NCBI GenBank assembly: GCA_036267135.1
Contig: DATAWQ010000078.1
Span: 45,941 to 109,940 of the forward strand
Reading direction: 5' to 3'
DNA from: PALSA-505 sp036267135
Lineage (GTDB): Bacteria; Actinomycetota; Actinomycetes; Streptosporangiales; Streptosporangiaceae
Length of the DNA stretch: 64,000 bases
A program made the position numbers and the translations under genes. Under the pieces are notes generated by a model that made no database searches, had not been told where the DNA came from, and saw nothing but the letters and a program-made list of their open reading frames with translations. Shown in pieces: positions 40,187-48,882 of the stretch (the first letter of the stretch is position 1; each line of letters starts with the position of its first letter).

Positions 40187-41635
40187 TCACAGCGCGGCCA
40201 GGGTCGGCAGCAGCCGGTCGGCCACCTCGATGTCCCCGTCCAGCGGCCGGTCCTCGACCCGCGGATCCAGGGCTCCGGTGGCCAGCTCGTAGGCCTCTCG
40301 CAGGGGTCCGGCGCCCCACCGCACGTCCTCGCGCATCCGCAGCGCGCGGATCGCGGCCACCAGTTCGCAGGCGGTCACTATGCGGTAGGCGGCCACCGTC
40401 TCGGTGGCGCTGCGGGCCGCCTGGGTGGAGAAGTTGGCCTGTTCCTCCAGGCCACGCGACAGCACCGCGGTGCCCAGCGCGGCGGGGGAGGCCAGCCGCC
40501 TGATGTCGGCCAGCGCGGAGTGCGCGACGTACTCCAGCAGCATCACGCCCGAGCTGGCCGGCGCCACATCGGCCAGGAAGGGCCGCAGCCCGGTGAACGC
40601 CGGCTCGACCAGCGCGCCGAGCCTGGCCGCGGACAGCGCGGCGGTCTGGAACAGGGCCGCCCTGGCCGCGTCCAGCGCGAGCCCCAGGTAGGCCGTGTAG
40701 AAGTTCCCGTTGTGCAGCACCTCGCCGGTCGCGGCGTCGATCAGCGGATTCTCCGCGCGCGCGTTGAGCTCGACCGCCAGCACCGCGTCCAGCGTCCGCA
40801 CCGCGTCGATCGCGGGCCCGTGCACCTGCGGCAGCGCGCGGTAGCCATAAGGATCCTGGATCCGGGTAGCCGCCCCGCCATGCCCCGCGAGCAGCCGCCG
40901 CAGCTGCCCCGCCACCGCGGCCTGTCCCGGATGCGGCCTGGCCTCCTGCACCGGCTCGCGGTAGGACTCCAGCGACCCGTTCACCGCCAGGAAGCTCAGC
41001 GCCGCCACCGCCGTCGCCGCGTCCAGCAATTCGTCGAGATCGGCGCAGGCCAGCGCGGCCTCGCCGATGGTGGCGGCGTTGCTGCTCATGAAGGCCAGCG
41101 CGTCGGCCGGGTCGAAGCCGAACGGCGGCAGCGTGCCACCCTGCCACGGCCGCTCCCCGAGCAGGCACAGCCCCACGCAGGCCAGCGCGGCCAGGTCGCC
41201 GGTCCCGATCGAGCCGATCATCCGCACCGGCGGGGTGAGGCCGAGGTTCAGCGCCTCGGCCAGCACCCCCAGCAGCGCGGGGTCCACCCCGGACCCGCCG
41301 GAGGCGAGCTGGTTCAGCCGGACCACCACCAGCGCCCTGGCCCTGGCCACGTCGAGCAGTGGCCCGGCGCCGCCGGCGTGGCTGCGCAGCAGCCGCAGCC
41401 CGTGACCGGCGTCCGAGACCGGCACCGCCCGGTTGGCGCCCACGCCGGTGGTCCGGCCGTACACCGGGCGCTCCGCGGCCACCCGGGCCACGACTTCCCT
41501 GGCCAGCCGGGCCCGCTCCAGGCCGCTGGGGTGCACGCTCACCGTGGCTCCGTCCCTGGCCACGAGCCTGACCTGCAGGCACGTCAGTGCGATGCCGTCG
41601 ATCAAGACCGCAGGAACTGGCGATGTGCCCGACAA
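40187..41635 (-). CDS. Aromatic amino acid lyase-like protein (HutH-like) with a non-canonical MIO triad
   Basis: About 482 residues of the histidine/phenylalanine ammonia-lyase fold. The active-site tyrosine is conserved in PVYGRTTGVGANR (near residue 59), as are HNGNFYTAYLGLALD, ENPLIDAATG and the C-terminal EQANFSTQAARSATETV. Where the family has G-S-x-G-(A/C)-S-G-D-L, this protein reads G-S-I-G-T-G-D-L (residues 141-148), one residue shorter, so the triad before D-L is Gly-Thr-Gly. Ammonia-lyase activity through a normal MIO group is therefore doubtful. TTG 41635 has GGAGGGGG just upstream. It is divergent from an OpuC/HutXWV-type importer and 5.6 kb from hutU. Confidence 0.85.
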   Translation of the reverse strand: MSGTSPVPAVLIDGIALTCLQVRLVARDGATVSVHPSGLERARLAREVVARVAAERPVYGRTTGVGANRAVPVSDAGHGLRLLRSHAGGAGPLLDVARARALVVVRLNQLASGGSGVDPALLGVLAEALNLGLTPPVRMIGSIGTGDLAALACVGLCLLGERPWQGGTLPPFGFDPADALAFMSSNAATIGEAALACADLDELLDAATAVAALSFLAVNGSLESYREPVQEARPHPGQAAVAGQLRRLLAGHGGAATRIQDPYGYRALPQVHGPAIDAVRTLDAVLAVELNARAENPLIDAATGEVLHNGNFYTAYLGLALDAARAALFQTAALSAARLGALVEPAFTGLRPFLADVAPASSGVMLLEYVAHSALADIRRLASPAALGTAVLSRGLEEQANFSTQAARSATETVAAYRIVTACELVAAIRALRMREDVRWGAGPLREAYELATGALDPRVEDRPLDGDIEVADRLLPTLAAL

Positions 41636-41918
41636 GGTGCCCCCTCCATGGACGTAACGAGTTCGCAAACACCAGGGGGAATAACCTTGACACTCTCCGC
41701 ATACTCCAAGAACATGAGGCCGATCATGGATGGCCCCTGTGTGCACGGCGGGTTGCGCGCGACGAAGTCGCGGGCACTCCTCATGGCGAGGTCGCCCCTG
41801 GTTCAAAATGACACTGTCCAGATCATGAAATCAGGCCTGTCTATCCCGGGAACAAGCAGGCCATACATCGGCGTGCACTCCCGATTATCGATCGGAAAAG
41901 ACGAGAAAGGGCCGCGCC

Positions 41919-43052
41919 TTGATCACCTTTGAGAACGTGACGAAGCGGTACCCAGGTGGCACGGTCGCGGTGGACGGGCTCAACCTCGAGGTCCCCGCCG
42001 GCCAGACCATGGTGCTGGTCGGCCCGAGCGGCTGCGGCAAGACCACCTCGCTGCGCATGATCAACAGACTCATCGACCCGACCGGCGGCCGCATCCTGCT
42101 CGACGGCCAGGACATACTCCAATCCAATCCGCCGACGCTGCGCCGCGGCATCGGCTACGTGATCCAGCAGGCGGGCCTGTTCCCGCACCGCACGATCGTG
42201 GACAACATCGCCACGGTGCCGCTGCTCGTCGGCTGGCCGAAGGCGAAGGCCAGGGACCGCGCCCGCGAGCTGATGGACCTGGTCGGCCTGGACGCGGGCA
42301 TGGCCCGCCGTTACCCGCACCAGCTTTCCGGCGGGCAGCAGCAGCGGGTGGGCGTGGCCAGGGCGCTGGCCGCCGACCCGCCGGTGCTGCTGATGGACGA
42401 GCCGTTCAGCGCCGTGGACCCGATTGTCAGAGCCTCGTTGCAGGATGAACTGCTGCGGCTGCAGGCGGAACTGCACAAGACCGTGGTCTTCGTCACCCAC
42501 GACATCGAAGAGGCGATCAAGGTCGGTGATCAGGTGGCGATCTTCAAGCCCGGCGGCCACCTGGTTCAGGTGGACACCCCGCAGCAACTGCTCGCCGCCC
42601 CCGCCAACGACTACGTGGAGGACTTCATCGGGTTCGACCGCGGCATCCGCCGGCTGTCGTTCCTCACGGCCGGCACCCTGGAACTGGACACCGACGTCGT
42701 CGCCGGGCAAGACACGACGGCCTCATCCGCGCTGGCTAAGGTCCGGGGTGCCGCCGCGCCATGGCTCTTCGTTGTTGACAATGAACGGCTGCCGCGAGGC
42801 TGGATCTCGGCCACGGATCTGGAAGCCGCTGCGGCGGCCAGCCCAGTGGGCAACCTGGCGCTGACCGGCTACGGTCACACCTTCCGGGCCGATTCCGACT
42901 CGCTGCGCGCGGCGCTGGACGCCACCGTGCTGTCGCCGACAGGCCAGGCCGTCGGCGTGGGCGCCGACGGCCGCGTGGTGGGCGTGACCTCCTACGAACG
43001 CCTCCGCATCGCGATCCAGCAGGGCGCGGCCCAGGAAGTGCCGGCGTCATGA
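41919..43052 (+). CDS. Betaine/choline/histidine-type ABC transporter ATP-binding protein (OpuCA/ProV/HutV type)
   Basis: A 377-residue ABC ATPase. Walker A is VLVGPSGCGKTTSLRM, the signature HQLSGGQQQRVGVARAL, Walker B PVLLMDEPFSAVDP. After about residue 240 comes a CBS-like regulatory domain (GIRRLSFL ... LPRGWISATDLEAAAAA, and a second repeat). TTG 41919 follows GAGAAAGGG. Four-gene operon with two permeases and a binding protein, with 4-base ATGA overlaps. HutXWV of rhizobia is of this family and imports histidine, so the lyase next door leaves two substrate options. Confidence 0.93.
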   Translation: MITFENVTKRYPGGTVAVDGLNLEVPAGQTMVLVGPSGCGKTTSLRMINRLIDPTGGRILLDGQDILQSNPPTLRRGIGYVIQQAGLFPHRTIVDNIATVPLLVGWPKAKARDRARELMDLVGLDAGMARRYPHQLSGGQQQRVGVARALAADPPVLLMDEPFSAVDPIVRASLQDELLRLQAELHKTVVFVTHDIEEAIKVGDQVAIFKPGGHLVQVDTPQQLLAAPANDYVEDFIGFDRGIRRLSFLTAGTLELDTDVVAGQDTTASSALAKVRGAAAPWLFVVDNERLPRGWISATDLEAAAAASPVGNLALTGYGHTFRADSDSLRAALDATVLSPTGQAVGVGADGRVVGVTSYERLRIAIQQGAAQEVPAS

Positions 43053-43747
43053 ACTGGGCCTTCAGCAACGTCAGCATGCTGGCCCACCTCACCGGCCAGC
43101 ACGCCTACCTTGCCTTGGTGCCGGTACTGGTCGGCCTGGCCGTCTCGCTGCCGCTCGGCGTGGTGTGCGTCAGGTACGGCTGGCTGTACCCGCCGGTGCT
43201 GGGCCTCACCAGCGTGCTGTACGCGCTGCCGGCGCTGGCTCTGTTCGTGGTGCTGATCGCCTATACCGGCCTGACCGACACCACGGTGATGATCCCGCTG
43301 GGTGTCTACTCGCTGGCCGCGATCTTCCCCAGCGTGGTGGACGGGCTCCGGGGCGTGCCCGCGCCGGTCCGGCAGGCCGCGATCGCAATGGGGTTCGGCA
43401 CCTGGCGGCGCCTGATCAGGGTCGAGCTGCCGATTGCCGTTCCCGTCATCATCGCGGGCCTGCGGGTGGCGACCGTGTCCAGCATCAGCCTGGTCAGCGT
43501 CGGCGCGCTGATCGGCACCGGCGGCCTCGGTTACCTGTTCACCGACGGCGAGCAGCGCGACTTCTCCACCGAGACGATCGTGGGCATCGTGCTGATCGTC
43601 GTGCTCGCCCTGGTGGCGGACATCGTGCTGGTGACCGCCAGGCGGCTGCTGACGCCGTGGCAGCGCGGCGCCACACCGGCGATCAGGAGGACCACGTCCC
43701 GGCGGGCCGCCCTGACCGGCCAGGCGGGGGGAGCGGGCGTCTCATGA
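43049..43747 (+). CDS. OpuCB-type ABC transporter permease
   Basis: A 232-residue inner-membrane permease with five to six spans (LALVPVLVGLAVSLPLGVVCV, LGLTSVLYALPALALFVVLI) and the EAA-like loop VRQAAIAMGFGTWRRLIRVELPIAVPV. The ATG overlaps the ATPase stop. The C-terminal 30 residues are basic and cytoplasmic. Confidence 0.93.
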   Translation: MNWAFSNVSMLAHLTGQHAYLALVPVLVGLAVSLPLGVVCVRYGWLYPPVLGLTSVLYALPALALFVVLIAYTGLTDTTVMIPLGVYSLAAIFPSVVDGLRGVPAPVRQAAIAMGFGTWRRLIRVELPIAVPVIIAGLRVATVSSISLVSVGALIGTGGLGYLFTDGEQRDFSTETIVGIVLIVVLALVADIVLVTARRLLTPWQRGATPAIRRTTSRRAALTGQAGGAGVS

Positions 43748-44421
43748 GCTTCTTCGACTTCGCGTGGCAGTGGCTGTCGGTGAGCGGCCACTGGTCCGGG
43801 GACAACGGGGTCCCGGCCCGCCTCATCGAGCACGTCGAGTACACCGCTTTGGCCATGGTGATCTCCGTGGTCATCGCGCTGCCGGTCGGCGTGCTCATCG
43901 GGCACACCCGCCGGGGCGGGTTCACCCTGGTCAGCCTGGCCAACATCTGGCGTTCGCTGCCCACCCTGGGCCTGCTGGTGCTGGCCTTCATCGAGTCGGG
44001 CGGCGCGTCCTGGGCCTGGGTGATCCCGCTGGTCGCGCTGGCCATCCCGCCCATCATGGTGACCACCTACGAGGGCGTGCTCGGTGTGGACGCCGACCTG
44101 AAGGACGCGGCGATCGGGATGGGCATGACGTCCCGGCAGGTCCTGTTCAAGGTGGAGGTGCCGGTCGCGATGCCGCTGATCCTGCTCGGCCTGCGGACCG
44201 CCGCCATCCAGGTGGTCGCGACCGCCACCATCGCCGCCTACATCAGCCTGGGGGGATTCGGGCGTTACATCATCGACGGCCTGGCCACCAACAATTACCA
44301 ACTCGTCGCGGCCGGTGCGGCGTGCGTCGTGGCGCTCGCCCTGGTGATGCAGTTTGCGTTCAGCGGCCTGTCCCGCGTCGTCGTTTCCGCCGGACTTCGC
44401 AAACAGGCACGACAGTCGTGA
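43744..44421 (+). CDS. OpuCD-type ABC transporter permease
   Basis: A 225-residue paralogue of the preceding permease: VEYTALAMVISVVIALPVGVLI, LANIWRSLPTLGLLVLAFIE, EAA loop LKDAAIGMGMTSRQVLFKVEVPVAMPL, TIAAYISLGGFGRYI. Start ATG overlaps the previous stop (ATGA). The pair would form the heterodimeric membrane channel of the importer. Confidence 0.93.
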   Translation: MSFFDFAWQWLSVSGHWSGDNGVPARLIEHVEYTALAMVISVVIALPVGVLIGHTRRGGFTLVSLANIWRSLPTLGLLVLAFIESGGASWAWVIPLVALAIPPIMVTTYEGVLGVDADLKDAAIGMGMTSRQVLFKVEVPVAMPLILLGLRTAAIQVVATATIAAYISLGGFGRYIIDGLATNNYQLVAAGAACVVALALVMQFAFSGLSRVVVSAGLRKQARQS

Positions 44422-44450
44422 GAAATACCCATAAGGAAGGAAGGTGCACA

Positions 44451-45395
44451 ATGCACCGCATAACTCTGCATAATTTTCGGGCCGTGACGGCCGTCGGGAT
44501 CGCGGTCTCACTGGGCCTGACGCTGGCGGCCTGTGGCAGCAGCGGCAAGTCCGGCAGCGGCGGCAACCCACTGTCGGGCAGCGCGGCCAAGGGCTCGGTC
44601 GTGGTCGGATCCGCCAACTTCCCCGAAGACGAACTGCTGGCCACGATCTACGCCCAGGCCCTGCAGGCCAAGGGGATCAAGGTCACCACCAAGTTCAACA
44701 TCGGCTCGCGTGAGGTCTACTACCCGGAGATCAAGAAGGGTGCAGTCACGATCATTCCCGACTACAACGGCGCCCTGCTGACCGGCGAGGTGGACACCAC
44801 CAGCACGGCCGCCACCACGGCCGAGGTGGACGCCGCCCTGACCGCCAAGCTGCCCTCGACGCTGGAGATACTCACCCCGTCCGCGGCGCAGGACGCGGAC
44901 TCGGTCACGGTCACCCAGGCCACCGCCAAGCGGGATCACCTGACCTCGATCGCGGACCTGAAGCCGTACGCCAGCAAGATGGCCATCGGCGGGCCGCCAG
45001 AGTTCAAGACCCGCACGGACGGGCTCGTTGGGCTGAAGAAGAACTACGGGCTGACCTTCAAGACTTTCGTGCCGACCGACGAGTCGGGCCCGGTCACCCT
45101 GACCGACCTGGTGAACGGCAAGGTGCAGGCGGCGGACGTGTTCACCACCACGCCGCAGATCACCACCGACCACCTGGTGAGCCTCACCGACCCGAAGTTC
45201 AACTTCGCGGCGCAGAACATCATCCCGCTGGTCTACAAGGCCGGCATGAATTCCAAGATCACAAGCACGCTGAATGCGATCTCCGCCGCGCTGACGACCA
45301 ACGCCCTGCTGCAAATGGACACCGCGCTGGACGTCAACCACGCCAGCTACGCGCAGGTCGCGGCCGGTTTCCTCAAGGCCATGGACCTGGGCTGA
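44451..45395 (+). CDS. Substrate-binding lipoprotein of the OpuC/ProX family
   Basis: A 314-residue lipoprotein. Signal peptide with lipobox LTLAACGSSG (lipid cysteine near residue 28), then SVVVGSANFPEDELLATIYAQ and IGSREVYYPEIKKGAVTIIPDYNGALL, typical of the osmoprotectant-binding QAT family. Ligand-binding aromatic residues cannot be aligned by eye well enough to tell betaine from histidine. AAGGAAGGAAGG precedes the ATG. Last gene of the ABC operon; an imperfect CCTC/GAGG hairpin follows near 45427. Confidence 0.93.
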   Translation: MHRITLHNFRAVTAVGIAVSLGLTLAACGSSGKSGSGGNPLSGSAAKGSVVVGSANFPEDELLATIYAQALQAKGIKVTTKFNIGSREVYYPEIKKGAVTIIPDYNGALLTGEVDTTSTAATTAEVDAALTAKLPSTLEILTPSAAQDADSVTVTQATAKRDHLTSIADLKPYASKMAIGGPPEFKTRTDGLVGLKKNYGLTFKTFVPTDESGPVTLTDLVNGKVQAADVFTTTPQITTDHLVSLTDPKFNFAAQNIIPLVYKAGMNSKITSTLNAISAALTTNALLQMDTALDVNHASYAQVAAGFLKAMDLG

Positions 45396-45506
45396 GCGGA
45401 AGGAATAGTACGGCCCCAAATACCCGCCTCGAATAATTAAGAGGGGATTGCGGGCGTAGGCGACGTTCGTTACGTTGGTCACTGCTTGGCGCTGGTCAGG
45501 ACCGAA

Positions 45507-45556
45507 GCGTTATTGAGCCCAGACCGTATTGAGCACAGACCGTATTGAGCACAGAG
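45507..45556. repeat. 16- to 18-bp tandem array
   Basis: GCGTTATTGAGCCCAGAC, CGTATTGAGCACAGAC, CGTATTGAGCACAGAG and a partial fourth unit, in the promoter region of the lipoprotein gene that follows. The rest of the 45396-45594 gap holds no gene. Confidence 0.88.
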
Positions 45557-45594
45557 CGTTATTGATCACCGTAGTGAACTGTCACTGGAGCCTT

Positions 45595-46236
45595 ATGCGT
45601 CCGCGTCGTGCGGGTGTTGCGCTCGCCGCACCCATCCTGCTGCTGGCTGCCGCGTGCGGCTCGCAGCAGGTGGGTGTGTTCCATCCCGCCGGGGTGCTGG
45701 CCGCGGCCAGCCCGGCGGCGTCGGCCGGTGCGCGGTCCACCGTGCCGGTCCCGTTCCCCGGCAAGGTCAGGTTCGACTTCGACGCCCTGCCCACCGACCC
45801 CAGCCAGGCGGCGCTGGTCAGCCGGGACCGGGACTTCGTCCTGTCCTACTACGACGCGATCTACACCAGGGGCCACGACACCAGCTACCTGTCTTACATC
45901 GCCGACAGCGGCGTCACCACCAGCGTGCAGACGGCGGTGACTGAGCACGTCGACGCGGCCGAAGGCTTCGCCGGGGTGGACAAGCACTTCGACACCACGG
46001 TGACCAAGCCCTCGGATCTGCCCGGCGACCTGGACGTGAGCTACTGCGTCGACGAGGCCGGGCTGCAGTACACCGACATCGGGACCGGGCAACTGCGCGG
46101 CAACGGGTCCACCCCCGGCCAGCTCTACTACTACGAAAACGACACGTTCGCGAAGACCCGCCACGGCGCCTGGGACCTGGTCGGCATGCTCGTCACCCCC
46201 TATCCCACCGGCTCGGCCCGGGAGTGCAAGCCATGA
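45595..46236 (+). CDS. Hypothetical lipoprotein
   Basis: A 213-residue exported protein. Signal peptide with lipobox LLLAAACGSQ (cysteine 21), an Ala/Ser/Pro linker, then a globular domain (RDRDFVLSYYDAIYTRGHDTSYL, VSYCVDEAGLQYTDIGTGQL). The late cysteine may pair with Cys near the C-terminus (ARECKP). GGAG four bases before ATG 45595 sets the start. It overlaps the next gene by ATGA and the two are probably partners at the cell surface. No family recognised. Confidence 0.8.
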   Translation: MRPRRAGVALAAPILLLAAACGSQQVGVFHPAGVLAAASPAASAGARSTVPVPFPGKVRFDFDALPTDPSQAALVSRDRDFVLSYYDAIYTRGHDTSYLSYIADSGVTTSVQTAVTEHVDAAEGFAGVDKHFDTTVTKPSDLPGDLDVSYCVDEAGLQYTDIGTGQLRGNGSTPGQLYYYENDTFAKTRHGAWDLVGMLVTPYPTGSARECKP

Positions 46237-47216
46237 AAGTGCTCTTCACCACGGGTTCCAGCGCTTCCCGTCTGCTCGCCCGGTCGGCCACCGCCGGCGC
46301 CGCTCTGCTCGCCGTCGTGCTGGCCGCCGCCCCGGCCCTGGCCTCCGGCCCGATCGGCGGGACCGGGCCCGGAGGGAGCATGGGCGGTGGTGGCGGTACC
46401 GGCTGCTCAGGCGTGGACTGCTACGCCAACGTCTGGCAGTACATCACGCTCACCGGCAACGCGGTCGCTTCCGGCGGCGGCAATGGGAAGCCGGTCACGA
46501 TGCCGCCGCCCCCGTGTTACATGGAGCCGATGTTCAGCGGGCCAGAGCTCTACGCCCTCTGGAAGGCGGGCAGTCCGGGGTTCCCCTTCCTGAACTTCCT
46601 CGGCAACATCAAGCAGTACAAGCACAGCCACGCCGGCTACTGGTGGGAGCGGGTCACCAACCTGCAGGTAGGCGGAGGTTGCCACCTTCCGCTGCTCGCC
46701 TGGGTGGTGAACGGCGCGCAGCCGCCGCTGCCGGCCGTGCCAGAGGTCGATCTGGCCATCTACGCCTACGACCACATGCGGCTGCCATCGCCCAAACTGA
46801 ATCTCAACCCGTCGAACAATCGTGGCTACGTGAGCCTGCCCAGCTACGCCTGGGACGTCATGGAGTTCTACGTAGGGCACGTCACGGCTCATCTGGGCAA
46901 CGAGCAGGCAACTGTGAACGCCACCGCTGGCAACCTGCGACTGAGCGTCGGTCAGCCAGGCGGTGCCACCGTGTACGACTCAGATTGCACAGATCAAGGT
47001 TCGTCCGCCCGCCCGGTGGGGACCGCACCGCCTGACTCTGGGCCGGGTTCAGTGCCGGACTGCGGGGTCACGTTCACCGCGCCCAGCCCCGATGATCTCG
47101 TCACCGGTAACATCAGGTGGGCAGTGACTTCGACCGATGGTGGGTTCCCCGCGATCACCACGACCGGCGCGAATCCCGTCACAGTCTTCGAGATCCAGAG
47201 TTTGAACGGCAACTGA
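46233..47216 (+). CDS. Hypothetical secreted protein
   Basis: A 327-residue protein with a Sec signal peptide (LLARSATAGAALLAVVLAAAPALA), a Gly-rich segment, and at least five cysteines (CSGVDCYANVWQY, PPPPCYMEP, GGGCHLPLL) that suggest disulfides. It is rich in Trp and Tyr (HAGYWWERVTNL). GGGAG lies eight bases before ATG 46233. Possibly co-secreted with the upstream lipoprotein. No family recognised. Its stop is ten bases before the hutU start, so it may head the hut transcript. Confidence 0.78.
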   Translation: MKVLFTTGSSASRLLARSATAGAALLAVVLAAAPALASGPIGGTGPGGSMGGGGGTGCSGVDCYANVWQYITLTGNAVASGGGNGKPVTMPPPPCYMEPMFSGPELYALWKAGSPGFPFLNFLGNIKQYKHSHAGYWWERVTNLQVGGGCHLPLLAWVVNGAQPPLPAVPEVDLAIYAYDHMRLPSPKLNLNPSNNRGYVSLPSYAWDVMEFYVGHVTAHLGNEQATVNATAGNLRLSVGQPGGATVYDSDCTDQGSSARPVGTAPPDSGPGSVPDCGVTFTAPSPDDLVTGNIRWAVTSTDGGFPAITTTGANPVTVFEIQSLNGN

Positions 47217-47226
47217 GGGAGCGACT

Positions 47227-48882
47227 CTGTCACGCGAGATACGTGCCCCGCGCGGATCGGATCTGACCTGTAAGGGGTGGCCGCAAGAGGCGGCCATGCG
47301 GATGCTGATGAACAACCTCGACCCCGAGGTGGCCGAGCATCCCGATCAATTGATCGTGTACGGCGGGTCCGGCCGGGCGGCCCGAAGCTGGAGCGCCTAC
47401 GACGCGATCGTGGCCAGCCTCACCGACCTCGAAGGCGACGAGACCCTGCTTGTCCAGTCCGGCAAGCCGGTGGGCGTGGTCCGTACCCACGAGTGGGCGC
47501 CCCGCGTGCTCATCGCCAACTCCATGCTGGTGCCGCAGTGGGCCACCTGGGAGGAGTTCCGCCGGCTCGAAGGTCTGGGCCTGACCATGTACGGCCAGAT
47601 GACGGCCGGCTCGTGGATCTACATTGGCACCCAGGGCATCCTGCAGGGCACCTACGAGACGTTCGCGGCCATCGCCGCCAAGCGGTTCGGCGGCACGCTG
47701 GCCGGGACGATCACGCTCACCGCGGGCCTCGGCGGCATGGGCGGCGCCCAGCCACTCGCGGTGACCATGAACGGCGGCGTGGCCATCTGCATCGACTGCG
47801 ACCCGAGCCGGATCGCCCGCCGGATCGAGCACGGCTACCTGGACGAGGCGGCCGACGACATCGACGACGCGGTCCGCCGTGCGGTCGCCGCCCGCGACGC
47901 CGGCCGGGCGCTGTCCATCGGCCTGCTCGGCAACGCGGCCGACGTGCTGCCCACCCTGCTCGAGATGGGCGCGCCCATCGACATCGTCACCGACCAGACG
48001 TCGGCCCACGACCCGCTGACCTACCTGCCGCGCGGCGTCGCGTTCGGGGACATGGGCGCGCTGCGGGCCGAGGACCCGGCCGGGTTCACCCGCCGCGCCC
48101 GCGAATCCATGGCCGCCCACGTGGAGGCTATGGTCGGCTTCGCCGACGCGGGGGCCGAGGTGTTCGACTACGGCAACTCGATCCGCGGCGAGGCCGAAGT
48201 GGCCGGTTACGGCCGCGCGTTCGACTTCCCCGGCTTCGTGCCCGCCTACATCAGGCCGCTGTTCTGCGAGGGCAAGGGCCCGTTCCGCTGGGCCGCGCTG
48301 TCCGGCGATCCCAAGGACATCGCAGTCACCGACCAGGCCATACTCGACCTGTTCCCCCAGAACGAGGCACTGGCCCGCTGGATCCGGATGGCCCAGCAGA
48401 AGGTGCACTTCCAGGGCCTGCCGGCCCGGATCTGCTGGCTGGGTTACGGCGAGCGGGACAAGGCCGGCCTGGCCTTCAACGACCTGGTGGCCCGGGGTGA
48501 CGTGTCCGCGCCGATCGTGCTCGGCCGCGACCATCTGGACTGCGGCTCGGTCGCGTCCCCCTACCGGGAGACCGAGAGCATGGCCGACGGGTCGGACGCC
48601 ATCGCGGACTGGCCGATACTCAACGCGCTGGTGAACGTCTCGTCCGGCGCGTCCTGGGTGAGCGTGCACCACGGCGGCGGGGTCGGCATCGGCCGGTCCA
48701 TCCACGCTGGCCAGGTGTGCGTGGCCGACGGCACCGAGATCGCCGCGCACAAGCTGGAACGGGTGCTGACCAACGACCCGGGCATGGGCATCTTGCGCCA
48801 CGCGGACGCGGGCTATGACCGGGCCTGCGAGGTGGCCACCCAGCGCGGCGTGCGGATCCCCATGGAGTCATCGGGAGCATGA
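47227..48882 (+). CDS. hutU: Urocanate hydratase with apparent CTG start
   Basis: A 551-residue enzyme adding water to urocanate, using tightly bound NAD+. Conserved N-terminal block TCKGWPQEAAMRMLMNNLDP, then QTSAHDPLTYLPRGVAF and the active-site cysteine in LGRDHLDCGSVASPYRETE. Starting at ATG 47296 would delete the family's N-terminal RAPRG...TCKGW block. CTG 47227 restores it and the usual length of about 550, with GAGGGAG five bases upstream. Second step of histidine degradation; heads a tightly overlapping run with the M20 hydrolase and hutF. Confidence 0.95.
   Translation: MSREIRAPRGSDLTCKGWPQEAAMRMLMNNLDPEVAEHPDQLIVYGGSGRAARSWSAYDAIVASLTDLEGDETLLVQSGKPVGVVRTHEWAPRVLIANSMLVPQWATWEEFRRLEGLGLTMYGQMTAGSWIYIGTQGILQGTYETFAAIAAKRFGGTLAGTITLTAGLGGMGGAQPLAVTMNGGVAICIDCDPSRIARRIEHGYLDEAADDIDDAVRRAVAARDAGRALSIGLLGNAADVLPTLLEMGAPIDIVTDQTSAHDPLTYLPRGVAFGDMGALRAEDPAGFTRRARESMAAHVEAMVGFADAGAEVFDYGNSIRGEAEVAGYGRAFDFPGFVPAYIRPLFCEGKGPFRWAALSGDPKDIAVTDQAILDLFPQNEALARWIRMAQQKVHFQGLPARICWLGYGERDKAGLAFNDLVARGDVSAPIVLGRDHLDCGSVASPYRETESMADGSDAIADWPILNALVNVSSGASWVSVHHGGGVGIGRSIHAGQVCVADGTEIAAHKLERVLTNDPGMGILRHADAGYDRACEVATQRGVRIPMESSGA

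Noticed and set aside
41919..45395. Firm annotation of the importer as glycine-betaine specific
   Set aside because: Family members also import histidine, choline and carnitine; the ligand pocket cannot be judged by eye and the neighbouring lyase-like gene leaves both options open.
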